A stretch of 64,000 bases of DNA from Thiobacillus sp. (GCA_021166845.1 JAJPEP010000052.1:37546-101545); one strand, 5' to 3'; counted from the stretch's first letter, positions 26,644 through 36,755 are shown. Made by a program: numbers and translations. The notes: generated by a model from the letters alone, not told the origin.

Positions 26644-26748
26644 AATTCCGTCGCTTCAGGCCTGCGAAATCAATGGCCTGACGCTCATGGCAAGCGCATG
26701 GTTTTTTCAAGAGTGGGGGCGCGCCGTGAAAGCGCATCGCCGCCGACA

Positions 26749-27093
26749 CTAGCCCGAAAAGTGGGCGAACAGCGAAACGCCCATGGCGAGAAGCGCCAGC
26801 GCAACGGCCGCGCCGCACAGCACGGCCATGCGCCTGAAGCGCGACTCCGCGATTGCCGCGCCCTGCTCGAGCGCGGTCACCGTTTTCCGCAACTGTTCGG
26901 CCAGTTCCTTGACATGCAGCGCATTCTGCGAGGCCGCCGACTGCAGCTCGGTGATCTGCTGCTGCAGGACGCTGTTCTGGGCTGCGGCCGCCTCATCGCT
27001 TTTGCGCGTGGTAAAAACCGGCAGCGCCGATGAAACGATCGGACTGATGAAGGGCAGGATCGCCTTTACCGCGGGAATCAACCATGCCGCCAT
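26749..27093 (-). CDS. Small membrane protein with coiled coil, unknown function
   Basis: A 114-residue protein with a hydrophobic N-terminus (AAWLIPAVKAILPFISPIVSSALPVF), a coiled-coil core at about 35-80 (QNSVLQQQITELQSAAS) and a C-terminal membrane helix at about 89-110. No family is recognised. It stands alone on the minus strand between tonB and the dispersed repeat copy B. Coding is supported by the coherent hydrophobicity pattern and regular heptads. Confidence 0.6.
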   Translation of the reverse strand: MAAWLIPAVKAILPFISPIVSSALPVFTTRKSDEAAAAQNSVLQQQITELQSAASQNALHVKELAEQLRKTVTALEQGAAIAESRFRRMAVLCGAAVALALLAMGVSLFAHFSG

Positions 27094-27159
27094 GAAACCC
27101 CTCCTTGTCTGGATGCGGCATCACGCCGCAAACGCTACTTTAACGCAGTCATTAGGGTG

Positions 27160-27248
27160 CGTAGGGTGCACTCCGTGCACCGATTGACGCCCGAAGGTGC
27201 ACGGAGTGCACCCTACCCAAAGCCTCTCGCCCGAATGAACAATCCGGG
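27160..27248 (+). repeat. Dispersed palindromic repeat, copy B (upstream of yqgE)
   Basis: Begins GTAGGGTGCACTCCGTGCAC, contains ACGCCCGAAGG and the arm GAGTGCACCCT, and ends AATGAACAATCCGGG. It is about 85 percent alike by eye to the reverse complement of 20000-20087. The gap 27094-27421 around it contains no other recognised element, except the ribosome site GGGAGG just before yqgE. Confidence 0.8.
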
Positions 27249-27421
27249 TTTACGTGCGTGACAGAGCGCAGCATGGTCGAAATCGCGCAGATCGCGGCGA
27301 AACCAGACCAGGGCGCGGGTTGTATTCCGGCACCGGGGGCCCTGGTCGCTATAGTGTCAGGGACAAGGTATAAAAAGGAGTGCTTGCTTGATTTGAGGCA
27401 GATTACAATGGGAGGGCAACC

Positions 27422-27979
27422 ATGGATACCGTCAATCTCACCCACAATTTCCTGATCGCCATGCCGGGCATGGTCGATCCCAATTTCAATGGCACGCTGA
27501 CCTATATCTGCGACCACAGCGAGCAGGGCGCGCTGGGGGTGGTGGTCAACCGGCCGATCGATCTGGACTTGTCGACGCTGTTCGAGCAGATCGGCCTGTC
27601 CCTGCCCGAGCGCCTGCACCGAAATATGGTTTATTTTGGCGGCCCGGTGCAAACCGAACGCGGTTTTGTGCTGCACACGCCGCCGCAGACCTTCAGTTCC
27701 ACCCTTACCGTCAACGACGTGATCAGTCTCACCACCTCGAAGGACGTGCTCGAAGCCGTGAGCCAGGGCGCCGGGCCGCAAAAGTTCATGGTGTCGCTGG
27801 GCTACGCGGGCTGGGGCGCCGGCCAGCTGGAAGAAGAAATCAAACAAAACGCGTGGCTGTCGGTGGCCGCCGACCCGCTGGTGATTTTCGACCTGGCGCC
27901 CGAAGAACGCCTGCCCGCCGCGATGAAGCGCCTCGGCATCGACTTTGCCAGCCTGTCCGAAGAAGCCGGGCACGCTTGA
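27422..27979 (+). CDS. yqgE: YqgE/AlgH family protein
   Basis: A 185-residue conserved protein of the UPF0301 family. Motifs include [10 protein letters not shown] near the start, [25 protein letters not shown] and [15 protein letters not shown], all classic for YqgE. The biochemical role is unsettled; AlgH has been linked to regulation in Pseudomonas. A GGGAGG ribosome site lies 6 nt before the ATG. It heads the yqgE-ruvX-pyrR-pyrB-pyrC' cluster, an order also known from other proteobacteria. Confidence 0.93.
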   Translation: MDTVNLTHNFLIAMPGMVDPNFNGTLTYICDHSEQGALGVVVNRPIDLDLSTLFEQIGLSLPERLHRNMVYFGGPVQTERGFVLHTPPQTFSSTLTVNDVISLTTSKDVLEAVSQGAGPQKFMVSLGYAGWGAGQLEEEIKQNAWLSVAADPLVIFDLAPEERLPAAMKRLGIDFASLSEEAGHA

Positions 27980-27980
27980 C

Positions 27981-28418
27981 TTGAGCCATGCGGACACCCA
28001 CGGCACGGTGCTGGCCTTCGACCTCGGCCTCAAACGCACCGGCGTCGCTTCGGGCGATCTTTCGATCGGCGTCGCGCACCCGCTCAGCGTCATCCAGGCC
28101 GAGTCCACCGATACGCGGCTCGCCGCCATCGCCAAACTGATCGCCGAATGGCAGCCGGTGCTGCTGGTGCTGGGCCTGCCCACCCACGCCGACGGCGGCG
28201 AGCACGAAATGACGCGGGTGGCCAAAAACTTCGCGCGCAAACTAGAATCGCGTTTCAATCTGCCGGTATTCCTGGTGGACGAGCGCCACACCAGCACGGC
28301 GGCCGAATCCGAATTGCACGCCCGCGGCATCCACGGCAAGAAGAACAAGGCGCTGGCGGACGCCGTCGCCGCCCAACTGATACTGCAAGGATTTTTTGAT
28401 GCACGCCTCATTGCCTGA
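27981..28418 (+). CDS. ruvX: RuvX/YqgF RNase H-like nuclease (pre-16S rRNA processing)
   Basis: YqgF/RuvX trims the 5' end of pre-16S rRNA. The protein opens VLAFDLGLKRTGVASGD, the RNase H-like Asp motif, then PVLLVLGLPTHADGGEHEM and DERHTSTAAESEL with the later acidic residues. No ATG is available in frame; TTG at 27981, immediately after the yqgE stop, gives 145 residues, the usual length. An earlier TTG at 27945 would overlap yqgE. Confidence 0.9.
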   Translation: MSHADTHGTVLAFDLGLKRTGVASGDLSIGVAHPLSVIQAESTDTRLAAIAKLIAEWQPVLLVLGLPTHADGGEHEMTRVAKNFARKLESRFNLPVFLVDERHTSTAAESELHARGIHGKKNKALADAVAAQLILQGFFDARLIA

Positions 28419-28893
28419 CGTCGACCCCCTGATCGCGCGACTGGCCGCCGCCATCGCGCCCACCCTCACGCCGGATACCGTCATCGTCGGCATCCACACC
28501 GGCGGGGTTTGGGTGGCCGAGCGGCTGCACGCGCTGCTCGGCCGCAAGCTGCCGCTCGGCACGCTCGACATCTCGTTCTACCGCGACGATTTTTCGCGCA
28601 TCGGCCTGCACCCGCAGGTGAAGCCGTCCAACCTGCCGTTCGACCTCGAAGGCCGCGACATCCTGCTGGTCGACGATGTGCTGCACAGCGGGCGCACGGT
28701 GCGCGCGGCGATGAACGAGCTGTTCGACTACGGCCGCCCGGCCTCGATCCGGCTGGCGGTGCTGGTCGACCGCGGCGGCCGCGAGCTGCCGATCCGTCCC
28801 GACTTTGCCGGCCTCAGCCTCGACGTGCCGGCTCATCAAAACGTCAATCTTTCGCGGCTGGACGACGGCCATCTAACCCTCTCGCTTGCATGA
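28399..28893 (+). CDS. pyrR: PyrR family phosphoribosyltransferase/regulator
   Basis: A 164-residue PRTase-fold protein. The PRPP-binding loop is [33 protein letters not shown] and [12 protein letters not shown] are PyrR landmarks. In Gram-positives PyrR attenuates pyr transcription and has uracil phosphoribosyltransferase activity; in proteobacteria the regulatory role is less clear. Start is ATG 28399 with AAGG upstream, overlapping the ruvX end by 20 nt. It is coupled to pyrB by ATGA. Confidence 0.92.
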   Translation: MHASLPDVDPLIARLAAAIAPTLTPDTVIVGIHTGGVWVAERLHALLGRKLPLGTLDISFYRDDFSRIGLHPQVKPSNLPFDLEGRDILLVDDVLHSGRTVRAAMNELFDYGRPASIRLAVLVDRGGRELPIRPDFAGLSLDVPAHQNVNLSRLDDGHLTLSLA

Positions 28894-29843
28894 ACCTGCA
28901 ACTCACCGAAGACGGCAGGCTGCGCCACCTGCTCACGCTCGACGCCCTGCCGCGCGCCACCCTCATGCAGATCCTCGACACCGCCGAATCCTTCATGGAC
29001 GTCGGCGAGCGCGAGGTGAAGAAAGTTCCGCTCCTGCGCGGCAAGTCGATCTTCAACCTGTTCTTCGAACCGTCGACGCGCACTCGCACCACTTTCGAGA
29101 TCGCCGCCAAGCGGCTGTCCGCCGACGTCGTCAACCTCAATATCGCCACCTCCAGCCAGACCAAGGGCGAGGCCATCCTCGACACCGTCGACAACCTCGC
29201 CGCGATGCACGCCGACATGTTCATCGTGCGCCACGGACAGTCGGGGGCGGCGCACTTCATCGCGCGCCACGTGGCGCCCCACATCTCGGTAATCAACGCC
29301 GGCGACGGCCGCCACGCGCATCCGACGCAGGGCCTCTTGGACATGTTCACCATCCGCCGCTTCAAGGGCGAATTCCACAATCTCACCGTGGCCATCGTCG
29401 GCGATGTGCTGCACTCGCGCGTGGCGCGCTCGCAGATCCACGCGCTGACCACGCTCGGCGTGCCGGAAGTGCGCGTGGTCGGACCGAAGACGCTGCTCCC
29501 CACCGGGGTCGAGCAAATGGGCGTCAGGGTGTTCCACGACATGGAAGCGGGGCTTGCCGGCTGCGACGTGGTCATCATGCTGCGCCTGCAAAGCGAGCGC
29601 ATGAAGGGCGCACGGCTGCCTTCCGCGCAGGAATACTTCAAGTTCTTCGGCCTGACGCCGGAAAAGCTCGCGCTCGCCAAACCGGACGCCATCGTCATGC
29701 ACCCCGGCCCGATGAACCGCGGCGTGGAAATCGCCTCCGAAGTGGCCGACGGCCCGCAGTCGGTGATCCTGCCTCAGGTGACCTACGGCATCGCGGTGCG
29801 GATGGCGGTGATGGCCTTGCTGGCGGGGACGGGGAACGCATGA
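28890..29843 (+). CDS. pyrB: Aspartate carbamoyltransferase catalytic subunit
   Basis: Catalyses carbamoyl phosphate plus aspartate to carbamoyl aspartate in pyrimidine synthesis, 317 residues. The carbamoyl-phosphate site is [13 protein letters not shown]; later conserved parts are [28 protein letters not shown] and [13 protein letters not shown]. The start overlaps the pyrR stop and the end overlaps pyrC' (both ATGA). No pyrI regulatory gene is present, and the coupling to a pseudo-dihydroorotase points to the class A type dodecameric ATCase described in Pseudomonas. Confidence 0.97.
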   Translation: MNLQLTEDGRLRHLLTLDALPRATLMQILDTAESFMDVGEREVKKVPLLRGKSIFNLFFEPSTRTRTTFEIAAKRLSADVVNLNIATSSQTKGEAILDTVDNLAAMHADMFIVRHGQSGAAHFIARHVAPHISVINAGDGRHAHPTQGLLDMFTIRRFKGEFHNLTVAIVGDVLHSRVARSQIHALTTLGVPEVRVVGPKTLLPTGVEQMGVRVFHDMEAGLAGCDVVIMLRLQSERMKGARLPSAQEYFKFFGLTPEKLALAKPDAIVMHPGPMNRGVEIASEVADGPQSVILPQVTYGIAVRMAVMALLAGTGNA

Positions 29844-31120
29844 AAATCCATATCAAGAACGGCCGCGTAATCGACCCGATGAACGCGCGCGACGAAGTCG
29901 CCGACGTATTCGTGGCGGCGGGCAAGATCGTCGGCAACGGCCACGCGCCCGCCGATTTCCACGCCAACCGCACCCTCGACGCGACCGGCCTCGTCGTCTG
30001 TCCCGGCCTGGTCGACCTGTCGGTGCGGCTGCGCGAACCCGGCTTCGAGTACCGCGCCACGCTGGAATCCGAAATGCTCGCCGCCGCTGCCGGCGGCATC
30101 ACCTCGCTGGCTTGCCCGCCCGATACCGACCCGCCGCTGGACGAGCCGGGGCTGGTGGAAATGCTGAAATTCCGTGCCAGAAACCTGCCCGGCCCGCGCG
30201 TCTACCCGATCGGCGCGATGACGCAGAAGCTCGAAGGCAAAATGCTGACCGAGATGGCCGAACTGACCGAGGCGGGCTGCCGCGCCTTCACCCAGGCCGA
30301 CGCTCTGCCGACCGACACCCAGGTGTTGCTGCGTGCGATGGAATACGCCTCCACCTTCGGCTTCAGCCTGTGGCTGCGGCCGCAGGATGCATCGCTGGCG
30401 CGCGGCGGCATCGCCCACGACGGCGCCGTCGCCTCGCGCCTCGGCCTGCCCGGCATCCCGGCGCTGGCCGAGACGGTGGCGCTGGCGACCATCCTGCAAC
30501 TGGCGCGCGCGACCGGCGCCCGCGTGCATGTGGCGCGCCTGTCGACCTACGAAGGCATTGCGATGGTGCGCGCCGCCAAGGCGCAGGGGCTGGCGGTCAC
30601 CTGCGACGTCGCCGCCACCCACGTTCACCTGTCGGAAAACGACCTCGTGAGCTTCGACTCGCACCTTCATCTGATGCCGCCGCTGCGGAGCCTGCGCGAC
30701 CGCGATGCCATCCGCGAGGCGCTGCGCGACGGCTCCATCGACGCGCTGTGCTCCGACCACACCCCGGTCGACGATGACGTGAAACAAGTCCCGTTCGGCG
30801 AATCGGCGCCCGGCGCCTCCGGGGTCGAACTGCTGCTTCCGCTGACCCTGAAATGGGCGCGCGAGATGGGCGTGCCGCTGCTGCGGGCGATCGACCTGAT
30901 TTCGTGGAAGCCGGCGCAGATCCTGGGCGTGCCGGGCGGCGACCTGTCGGTCGGCAGCTGCGCCGACCTATGCATTTTCGACGAAAATGCCGAATGGGTC
31001 GTCACCTCCAAAGCACTGGCCAGCCAGGGCAACAACACGCCCTTCCTCAACCTGCCGATGCAGGGCCGGGTGCGCTACACGCTGATCGACGGCCACATCG
31101 ACTTCGAAGCCCCGCATTGA
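29840..31120 (+). CDS. pyrC': Dihydroorotase-like protein lacking metal ligands (PyrC', structural partner of ATCase)
   Basis: A 426-residue amidohydrolase-fold protein homologous to type I dihydroorotases. The expected D-x-H-x-H zinc motif near residue 60 reads [13 protein letters not shown]: His61 and His63 are replaced by Ser and Arg. The following Lys in the usual EYK position is Arg (FEYRATLES). Catalytic activity is therefore unlikely. In Pseudomonas such inactive PyrC' proteins are required for ATCase assembly. The ATGA overlap with pyrB supports stoichiometric synthesis. An active PyrC should be encoded elsewhere. Confidence 0.93.
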   Translation: MKIHIKNGRVIDPMNARDEVADVFVAAGKIVGNGHAPADFHANRTLDATGLVVCPGLVDLSVRLREPGFEYRATLESEMLAAAAGGITSLACPPDTDPPLDEPGLVEMLKFRARNLPGPRVYPIGAMTQKLEGKMLTEMAELTEAGCRAFTQADALPTDTQVLLRAMEYASTFGFSLWLRPQDASLARGGIAHDGAVASRLGLPGIPALAETVALATILQLARATGARVHVARLSTYEGIAMVRAAKAQGLAVTCDVAATHVHLSENDLVSFDSHLHLMPPLRSLRDRDAIREALRDGSIDALCSDHTPVDDDVKQVPFGESAPGASGVELLLPLTLKWAREMGVPLLRAIDLISWKPAQILGVPGGDLSVGSCADLCIFDENAEWVVTSKALASQGNNTPFLNLPMQGRVRYTLIDGHIDFEAPH

Positions 31121-31137
31121 GTCCCGCATTGCCATCC

Positions 31138-32658
31138 ATGGCGGGCAAGCTGCCTGCCGTGCGCCATCTGCCCGTTCCAATGCTGCCGATCAGCCTGGGC
31201 GCCGGCGCGCTGGCGGTCGCCGGCTTCGCCCCGTTCGATTTCTGGCCCTTGCCGATGTTGAGCCTGGCGGTGCTGTTCACCCTGCTGGCGCGCACCGCCT
31301 CGATGCGCGCCGGCTTTCTCGTCGGCCTGACCTGGGGACTCGGCTTCTTCATTGCCGGGGTGAGCTGGGTGTTCGTCAGCCTGTCGGTGCACGGCGGCAT
31401 GACGACGTGGCTGGCGGCGCTCGCGACCTTCCTGTTCTGCGCCGTGCTGGCGCTGTTTCCGGCCGCGGTCGGCGCGCTGCAGGCGCGCTGGCCAGTCTCG
31501 CCCGCATTGCGTCTGCTGCTGTTGATGCCGTTTGCGTGGGGAGTGGCGGAGTGGGTGCGCGGCTGGCTTTTCACCGGCTTCCCGTGGCTGGTGGCGGGCT
31601 ATTCGCAGGCGCCGGCGAGCCCGCTGGCCGGTTATGCGCCGCTGGTCGGCGTGTATGGCGTATCGTTCCTGCTGGCGCTGATCGCAGCCCTGCTGGCATG
31701 GAGCGTGACGACGCGCGGACGGCTGGCGACGCGCGCCTGGGCCGCGGTGGCGATCGTGGCGCTGGGGGTCGGCGGCCAGGCCCTGCGCGGCATCGCCTGG
31801 ACGACGCCGGACGGCGCGCCGACAACGGTCGCGCTGCTGCAGGGCAACATCCCGCAAGACCTGAAATGGCAGCCGGAAAAGGCCCAAGCCACGCTGGAAA
31901 GCTACGCGCGGATGGCCACGGCCTCACCCGCGCAACTGATCGTGCTGCCGGAAACCGCGCTGCCGCTGTTCGAATCCGATCTTCCCGATTCCTATCGCGC
32001 CGGCCTGGCGTCGCTCGGCTGGAAAAACGGCGGCGATGTGCTGACCGGGGTGCCGACCGGGTCGCTCGCGGGCGCCTACTACAACAGCGTCGTCAGCCTC
32101 GGGACTGCGCCCAGCCAGCGTTACCACAAGGTGCACCTGGTGCCGTTCGGCGAATACATTCCGCTGAAGGCGGTGTGGGGCTGGGTGGTCGAAGTGCTGC
32201 ACATCCCGCTGACGGATTTTGCGCGCGGCGCCGTCGACCAGCGCCCGCTCGCCATCGGCGGCCAGCGGGTGGCGGCCAATGTCTGTTACGAGGATGCCTT
32301 CGGCGAGGAAATCATCCGCCAGCTGCCCGAGGCGAGCGTGCTGGTGAACGTCAGCAATCTGGCGTGGTTCGGCGATTCGTTCGCGCCCTGGCAGCACGCA
32401 CAGATGTCGCAGATGCGCGCGCTGGAAACCGGGCGCATGATGCTGCGCGCCACCAATACCGGCGTCACCGCGATCATCGACGCGCGAGGCCATGTGCTGG
32501 CCAGCCTGCCGCCCTTCACCGCCGGCAGCCTGTCCGGCGAAATCCAGGGCTATGCCGGCAGCACGCCCTATGTGCGCTGGGGCAATGCGCCGGTGCTGGC
32601 GCTGTGGGGGGTGCTCGGAGCGGGGCTGCTGCTGGCCGGCTTCAGGCGGCGGCCCTGA
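31138..32658 (+). CDS. lnt: Apolipoprotein N-acyltransferase
   Basis: Third enzyme of lipoprotein maturation, N-acylating the lipidated cysteine at the inner membrane. The 506 residues match the usual length (E. coli 512). Several membrane helices fill the first 200 residues. The nitrilase-like domain carries the Glu-Lys-Cys triad in LPETALP, KVHLVPFGEYIP and NVCYEDAFGEE. The ATG at 31138 is preferred; a TTG at 31117 overlapping the pyrC' stop is possible. The last 17 bp overlap the convergent diguanylate cyclase gene. Confidence 0.95.
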   Translation: MAGKLPAVRHLPVPMLPISLGAGALAVAGFAPFDFWPLPMLSLAVLFTLLARTASMRAGFLVGLTWGLGFFIAGVSWVFVSLSVHGGMTTWLAALATFLFCAVLALFPAAVGALQARWPVSPALRLLLLMPFAWGVAEWVRGWLFTGFPWLVAGYSQAPASPLAGYAPLVGVYGVSFLLALIAALLAWSVTTRGRLATRAWAAVAIVALGVGGQALRGIAWTTPDGAPTTVALLQGNIPQDLKWQPEKAQATLESYARMATASPAQLIVLPETALPLFESDLPDSYRAGLASLGWKNGGDVLTGVPTGSLAGAYYNSVVSLGTAPSQRYHKVHLVPFGEYIPLKAVWGWVVEVLHIPLTDFARGAVDQRPLAIGGQRVAANVCYEDAFGEEIIRQLPEASVLVNVSNLAWFGDSFAPWQHAQMSQMRALETGRMMLRATNTGVTAIIDARGHVLASLPPFTAGSLSGEIQGYAGSTPYVRWGNAPVLALWGVLGAGLLLAGFRRRP

Positions 32659-34084
32659 CCCGGGTGGCGTTGCGGCCGCCGCGCTTGGCTTCCAGCAAGG
32701 CGGCGTCGGCGCGCGCCAGCGCCTCGTTTTCTCCCTTGTCGTCGCGGCTGAATTCGGACAGCCCGCCGCTCCACGACAGCTTCTGCGTCACGCCGGGAAT
32801 CAGCTCCACACTTTCCGGCATCTTGGCACGCAAACGCTCGGCGAGTTCCTGCGCCCGTTCCAGCGGGGTAAAGGGGAACAGCACGCAGAATTCGTCGCCG
32901 CCCAGGCGGGCGATGAAGTCGCTGTTGCGCAGACAGGCCTTCAGCGCCTCGCCGAACTTGATGATGAGCTGGTCGCCGGCTTCGTGGCCGAAGGTGTCAT
33001 TGACCTGCTTGAAGTTGTCGATGTCGAGAATCAGCAAACTGTGCGACCAGCCGTCCTTCAGGCTGGCGAACAGCTCCTTCTGCTTTTCGTCGAAACTGCG
33101 CCGGTTGTTGACCTGCGACAAGTGGTCCATCCGCGCCTGCGAGGTGGCTTCCTTCTGCCGCCCCATCATCACCCGGCCGAGTTTCAGCATGGTCTCGAGC
33201 GGCGGCCTGAACTCCGCCAGGCTGACCGGATATTCGGGGCGCAGCCGTTGCTGGCGCAGGTCATTGGTAAGTTTCACCAGTATGCGCAGGCTGTCGGTCA
33301 CCCGGTTGCGCACCGCCAGAATGGTCGCCATGACCAGAATCGCGATCACCAGGCTCGCCACCAGCCAGCCCATCGCATAGGGCGCGATGTTCTCGATCGC
33401 GGGCTTGTCGTGGCGCCACACCGCTATCGTCCACGGCGTGCCCGCCAGCGCAATCAGGGTGGGATGGGCATTGCGCTTGATGGCCTGGTTGCCACGCCGC
33501 ATCAACACGCTGACCGCGCCATCGCCCCGGTTTTGCTGGAGCTCGGCGTAGGCGGCGGCATCCGGCAGCGGCAGCGTGTCGAACAGCGCCTGCAGCTGTG
33601 GCACGCTCTGCTCGACGATGACAAATCCCAGCCGCTGGCCTTCGGCATTCACCACCGGATGCGACAGCGACAAGTTGAAGGTGGCGGCCGCGCCTGCGCC
33701 ATTCTGGCCGGCCCCGGCAATCAAGCGCCGCGTTTCCCCCGGCAGGAAGCCGGGCAGCAACTGATTCTGCCCATCGGTGATGAACAGCACGGTCGCATCC
33801 TGATTCAAGGCGTGCAGATTGGCAGCCTGCGCCTGGCACACCTCCGGTGCGGCACTGGCGAAACATGACAGCGTCTTGGGGTGGGCGGCAATCTGCGCCG
33901 CGCTGCGCTGCATGGCCTCGGCCAGGAATTCGATCTGCGTGGCCATCACCGGTTTGTCGAGTTCTTCCGCCACGGGCTGCACCTGCGGCCGCGACAGATA
34001 AAAAGCGGACGTGACGAATCCGGCCAGCAGCACCAGCGCCGAGGTCAAAATCAAACCAAACCGCAGTATGGACGTGTGGGGCAT
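32642..34084 (-). CDS. Membrane-anchored diguanylate cyclase (GGDEF)
   Basis: Makes cyclic di-GMP from two GTP. From the ATG at 34084 the protein has 480 residues. Membrane helices at about 8-28 and 240-262 enclose a periplasmic sensory region with a Cys pair (LSCFASAAPEVCQ). A HAMP-like linker follows, then a GGDEF domain with an intact GGDEF at 395-399 and an inhibitory I-site RxxD (RNSD) at 386-389. Activity and product inhibition are both expected. It is the only cyclic-di-GMP enzyme in the window and could feed the GEMM riboswitch at 8021-8110. Convergent with lnt. Confidence 0.92.
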   Translation of the reverse strand: MPHTSILRFGLILTSALVLLAGFVTSAFYLSRPQVQPVAEELDKPVMATQIEFLAEAMQRSAAQIAAHPKTLSCFASAAPEVCQAQAANLHALNQDATVLFITDGQNQLLPGFLPGETRRLIAGAGQNGAGAAATFNLSLSHPVVNAEGQRLGFVIVEQSVPQLQALFDTLPLPDAAAYAELQQNRGDGAVSVLMRRGNQAIKRNAHPTLIALAGTPWTIAVWRHDKPAIENIAPYAMGWLVASLVIAILVMATILAVRNRVTDSLRILVKLTNDLRQQRLRPEYPVSLAEFRPPLETMLKLGRVMMGRQKEATSQARMDHLSQVNNRRSFDEKQKELFASLKDGWSHSLLILDIDNFKQVNDTFGHEAGDQLIIKFGEALKACLRNSDFIARLGGDEFCVLFPFTPLERAQELAERLRAKMPESVELIPGVTQKLSWSGGLSEFSRDDKGENEALARADAALLEAKRGGRNATRVRAAA

Positions 34085-34177
34085 GGTATGCGCCAGGAAG
34101 CCTAACCTCTTATGTTTATTGTCTCCGCAACGGCCTGATCCCGATCCCATCCCGGAAAGCCTGCCGACATAACTCAG

Positions 34178-34223
34178 CAAATTCCATGCCCCAATGTAGC
34201 CAAATTCCATGCCCCAATGTAAC
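34178..34223. repeat. Tandem 23-bp duplication
   Basis: Two adjacent 23-bp copies, each containing AAATTCCATGCCCCAATGTA, differ at one base. They lie in the upstream region of the diguanylate cyclase gene. Probably a slippage duplication; a regulatory role is possible but unsupported. Confidence 0.75.
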
Positions 34224-34224
34224 C

Positions 34225-34253
34225 GCACCCGGCAGGCGGCGCCTGTCGGGTGC
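34225..34253 (-). terminator. Hairpin downstream of dut, possible terminator
   Basis: A 13-bp nearly perfect inverted repeat (GCACCCGGCAGGC with GCCTGTCGGGTGC, 3-nt loop) lies 31 bp after the dut stop on the minus strand. No T run follows, so termination efficiency is uncertain. Confidence 0.45.
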
Positions 34254-34283
34254 ATCGTCATCCCCGGATAAACGAAGCTGTCA

Positions 34284-34730
34284 CTACTGGCGGCCGGTGC
34301 TGCCGAAGCCACCCTCGCCACGCCGGCTTGTTTCAAAATCATCCACCACATTGAATTCGGCCTGCACCACCGGCACGATGACGAGCTGCGCCAGACGCTC
34401 CATCGGCGCGAGTTCGAATGCCTGCTGGCCGCGGTTCCAGGCGGAAACCATGAGCTGGCCCTGGTAATCCGAATCGATCAGCCCAACCAGATTGCCCAGC
34501 ACGATGCCGTGCTTGTGGCCAAGACCGGAGCGCGGCAGGATCAGCGCGGCGTAGCCAGGGTCGGCCAGGTGGATGGCCAGCCCGGTCGGAATCAGCCGGG
34601 TTTCGCCCGGCTCCAGTAGGATCGGGCCATCGATGCAGGCGCGCAAATCGAGTCCGGCGGAGCCCGTTGTGGCGTAATGCGGCAGCTGATCGCGCAGGCG
34701 GGCGTCGAGAATCTTCACATCCATCTTCAT
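34284..34730 (-). CDS. dut: dUTP diphosphatase
   Basis: Hydrolyses dUTP to dUMP, keeping uracil out of DNA and feeding thymidylate synthesis. The 148-residue trimeric-type enzyme shows all five motifs: [43 protein letters not shown] and the C-terminal P-loop-like [12 protein letters not shown]. It is next to coaBC, 16 bp downstream, an arrangement common in proteobacteria. Confidence 0.97.
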   Translation of the reverse strand: MKMDVKILDARLRDQLPHYATTGSAGLDLRACIDGPILLEPGETRLIPTGLAIHLADPGYAALILPRSGLGHKHGIVLGNLVGLIDSDYQGQLMVSAWNRGQQAFELAPMERLAQLVIVPVVQAEFNVVDDFETSRRGEGGFGSTGRQ

Positions 34731-34746
34731 TTTCGTCGGGATCTCG

Positions 34747-35979
34747 TCAATTCAACAGACTTGCAAGGTGGCTTATCAAATGGCGTGCCTGGGCGAGTTT
34801 ATCGGCGCGCGGCAGCCGGTGCTGGCCTTGGTCGTCGAACAGCACCAACTCGGCCGTGTCCTGCCCCAGCGTGTCCTGCGCCAGGTTGCCGACCAGGAGC
34901 GGCAGCTTTTTGCGCAGGCGCTTGGCCTCGGCATGCTCGGCAAGTTGCTCGGTCTCCGCGGCAAAGCCCACGCAAAACGGCGCATCGGGCAAGGCTGCGA
35001 CCTCGGCCAGGATGTCGGGGTTGGCGACCAATTGCAGCGTGAGCCCCGCGGCGCTTTTCTTGAGCTTCTGCGGCGCCGCGGCATCCACCCGGTAATCGGC
35101 CACCGCCGCCACCGCGATGAACACGTCGGCGGGCAACGCCGCCAGCACCGCGCGGCGCATGTCGGCCGCGCTTTGCACGTCGATGCGGATCACGCCCGCG
35201 GGGGGGGCGAGGCAGGTCGGCCCCGACACCAGGCACACCGCGGCGCCCGCCTCGGCCGCCGCCTTCGCCACCGCATAGCCCATCTTGCCGGAGCTCAGAT
35301 TGGTCAGCCCGCGCACCGGGTCGATCGGCTCGAAGGTGGGGCCCGCTGTGACCACGACCCGCTTGCCCGCCAGCAGACCTGCGCCAAGACCGCCCGCAGG
35401 GCGAGCGTCTGGCGGCGTACCCCTTGCGGGTGCGGCGCCCAGCAGGCCCGGCAGCGCCGCCAGAATATCGGCCGGTTCCAGCATCCGCCCGAGGCCGATT
35501 TCGCCGCACGCCTGTTCGCCTGTGGCGGGCCCCAGCAGGCTCACGCCGTCGGCACGCAGTTGTTCGAGATTGCGCCGGGTCGGCGCGGCCGCCCACATTT
35601 CACGGTTCATCGCGGGCGCGACGACGAGTTTGCAGGTGCGCGCGAGGCACAGGGTCGACAGCAGATCGTCGGCCCGGCCATGAACAAGCCTGGCCAGAAA
35701 GTCCGCCGAAGCCGGCGCCACCAGCAGCAGGTCGGCATCGCGCGAAAGGTGGATGTGTTCCATGCCGTCGCCGCTGGCGGACACCCACAGGGAAGTCAGC
35801 ACCGGCTTGCCGGACAGGGCCTGAAAGGTCAGCGGGGTGACGAACTGCTGCGCCGTGGCGGTCATCACCACCCGCACGTCGGCGCCGGCCTTGATCATGA
35901 GGCGGCACAATTCCGCCGCCTTGTAGGCGGCAATCCCGCCGGTCACGCCCAGGATGATTTTTTTGTTTGCAAGCGACAC
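34747..35979 (-). CDS. coaBC: Bifunctional phosphopantothenoylcysteine synthetase/decarboxylase
   Basis: Two steps of coenzyme A synthesis. The N-terminal CoaC flavoprotein domain ([27 protein letters not shown] with the active-site Asn/Met segment, and the [12 protein letters not shown] loop with its Cys) is followed by the CoaB Rossmann-like synthetase ([28 protein letters not shown]). Start GTG 35979 gives 410 residues, close to E. coli Dfp; a GTG at 36018 would add 13 residues. Divergent from radC. Confidence 0.95.
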   Translation of the reverse strand: MSLANKKIILGVTGGIAAYKAAELCRLMIKAGADVRVVMTATAQQFVTPLTFQALSGKPVLTSLWVSASGDGMEHIHLSRDADLLLVAPASADFLARLVHGRADDLLSTLCLARTCKLVVAPAMNREMWAAAPTRRNLEQLRADGVSLLGPATGEQACGEIGLGRMLEPADILAALPGLLGAAPARGTPPDARPAGGLGAGLLAGKRVVVTAGPTFEPIDPVRGLTNLSSGKMGYAVAKAAAEAGAAVCLVSGPTCLAPPAGVIRIDVQSAADMRRAVLAALPADVFIAVAAVADYRVDAAAPQKLKKSAAGLTLQLVANPDILAEVAALPDAPFCVGFAAETEQLAEHAEAKRLRKKLPLLVGNLAQDTLGQDTAELVLFDDQGQHRLPRADKLAQARHLISHLASLLN

Positions 35980-36037
35980 GGCTTCGGTTCCCGGCGCATT
36001 TCCATGAATAATAACCACATTCTACAGGGAGACAGGC

Positions 36038-36712
36038 ATGGCGATCCGCGACTGGCCGGAGGACGCGCGTCCGCGCGAGAAGCTGCTGAAGCAGGGCGCC
36101 GCCGTGCTGAGCGACGCCGAATTGGTGGCGGTCTTCCTGCGCACCGGCATGGTCGGCAAAAGTGCGGTGGACCTGGGGCGCGAACTGATCGAGCGCTTTG
36201 GCGGCCTGGGCGGCCTGTGCCGGGCCGACAAAAAATCGGCCTGCGCGGCGCCCGGCGTCGGCGAGGCCAAGTTCGCGCTGTTGCAGGCGGTGATGGAAAT
36301 GGCGCGGCGCACGCTGGCCGAGGACATGCAGGCGGGCGACGCGCTGACTTCCCCCACCGCCGTGCGCGACTACCTGCGGCTGATTCTGCGCGGCAAGGAA
36401 TACGAGGTGTTCTGCTGCGTGTTTCTCGATGCGCAAAACCGGGTGATCGCGGTGGAAGAGCTGTTCCGCGGCACCCTGACGCAAACCAGCGTCTACCCGC
36501 GCGAGATCATCAAGCGCGCGCTGGCGCACAATGCGGCCGCGCTGATCCTGGCGCACAACCATCCGAGCGGCGTGGCCGAGCCCAGCCAGGCCGACCGCAC
36601 CCTCACCCGCCGGCTGGCGGATGCGCTGGCGCTGGTCGACGTACGCGTGCTCGACCATTTCATCGTTGCGGGCGCGTCCTCGCTGTCATTCATGGAGTCC
36701 GGCCAACTCTGA
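36038..36712 (+). CDS. radC: RadC/YicR family JAMM-domain protein
   Basis: A 224-residue protein with an N-terminal helix-hairpin-helix region ([36 protein letters not shown]) and a C-terminal MPN+/JAMM domain: the zinc motif is HNHPSG followed by Asp ten residues later (AEPSQAD), with Glu in [20 protein letters not shown]. Despite the name, a DNA repair role is doubtful. It lies directly upstream of rpmB-rpmG, as in E. coli. Confidence 0.94.
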   Translation: MAIRDWPEDARPREKLLKQGAAVLSDAELVAVFLRTGMVGKSAVDLGRELIERFGGLGGLCRADKKSACAAPGVGEAKFALLQAVMEMARRTLAEDMQAGDALTSPTAVRDYLRLILRGKEYEVFCCVFLDAQNRVIAVEELFRGTLTQTSVYPREIIKRALAHNAAALILAHNHPSGVAEPSQADRTLTRRLADALALVDVRVLDHFIVAGASSLSFMESGQL

Positions 36713-36725
36713 ATTGCCGCCAAAC

Positions 36726-36755
36726 TTGCCTCGCGCTTGCTGGCTGTGGTATAAA
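36726..36755 (+). promoter_or_regulatory. Sigma70-type promoter for rpmB-rpmG
   Basis: TTGCCT (36726-36731) and TATAAA (36750-36755) are 18 bp apart, 80 bp before the rpmB start. The leader then contains two copies of CATTGTTAACCC (near 36778 and 36805), about 26 bp apart. Confidence 0.6.
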
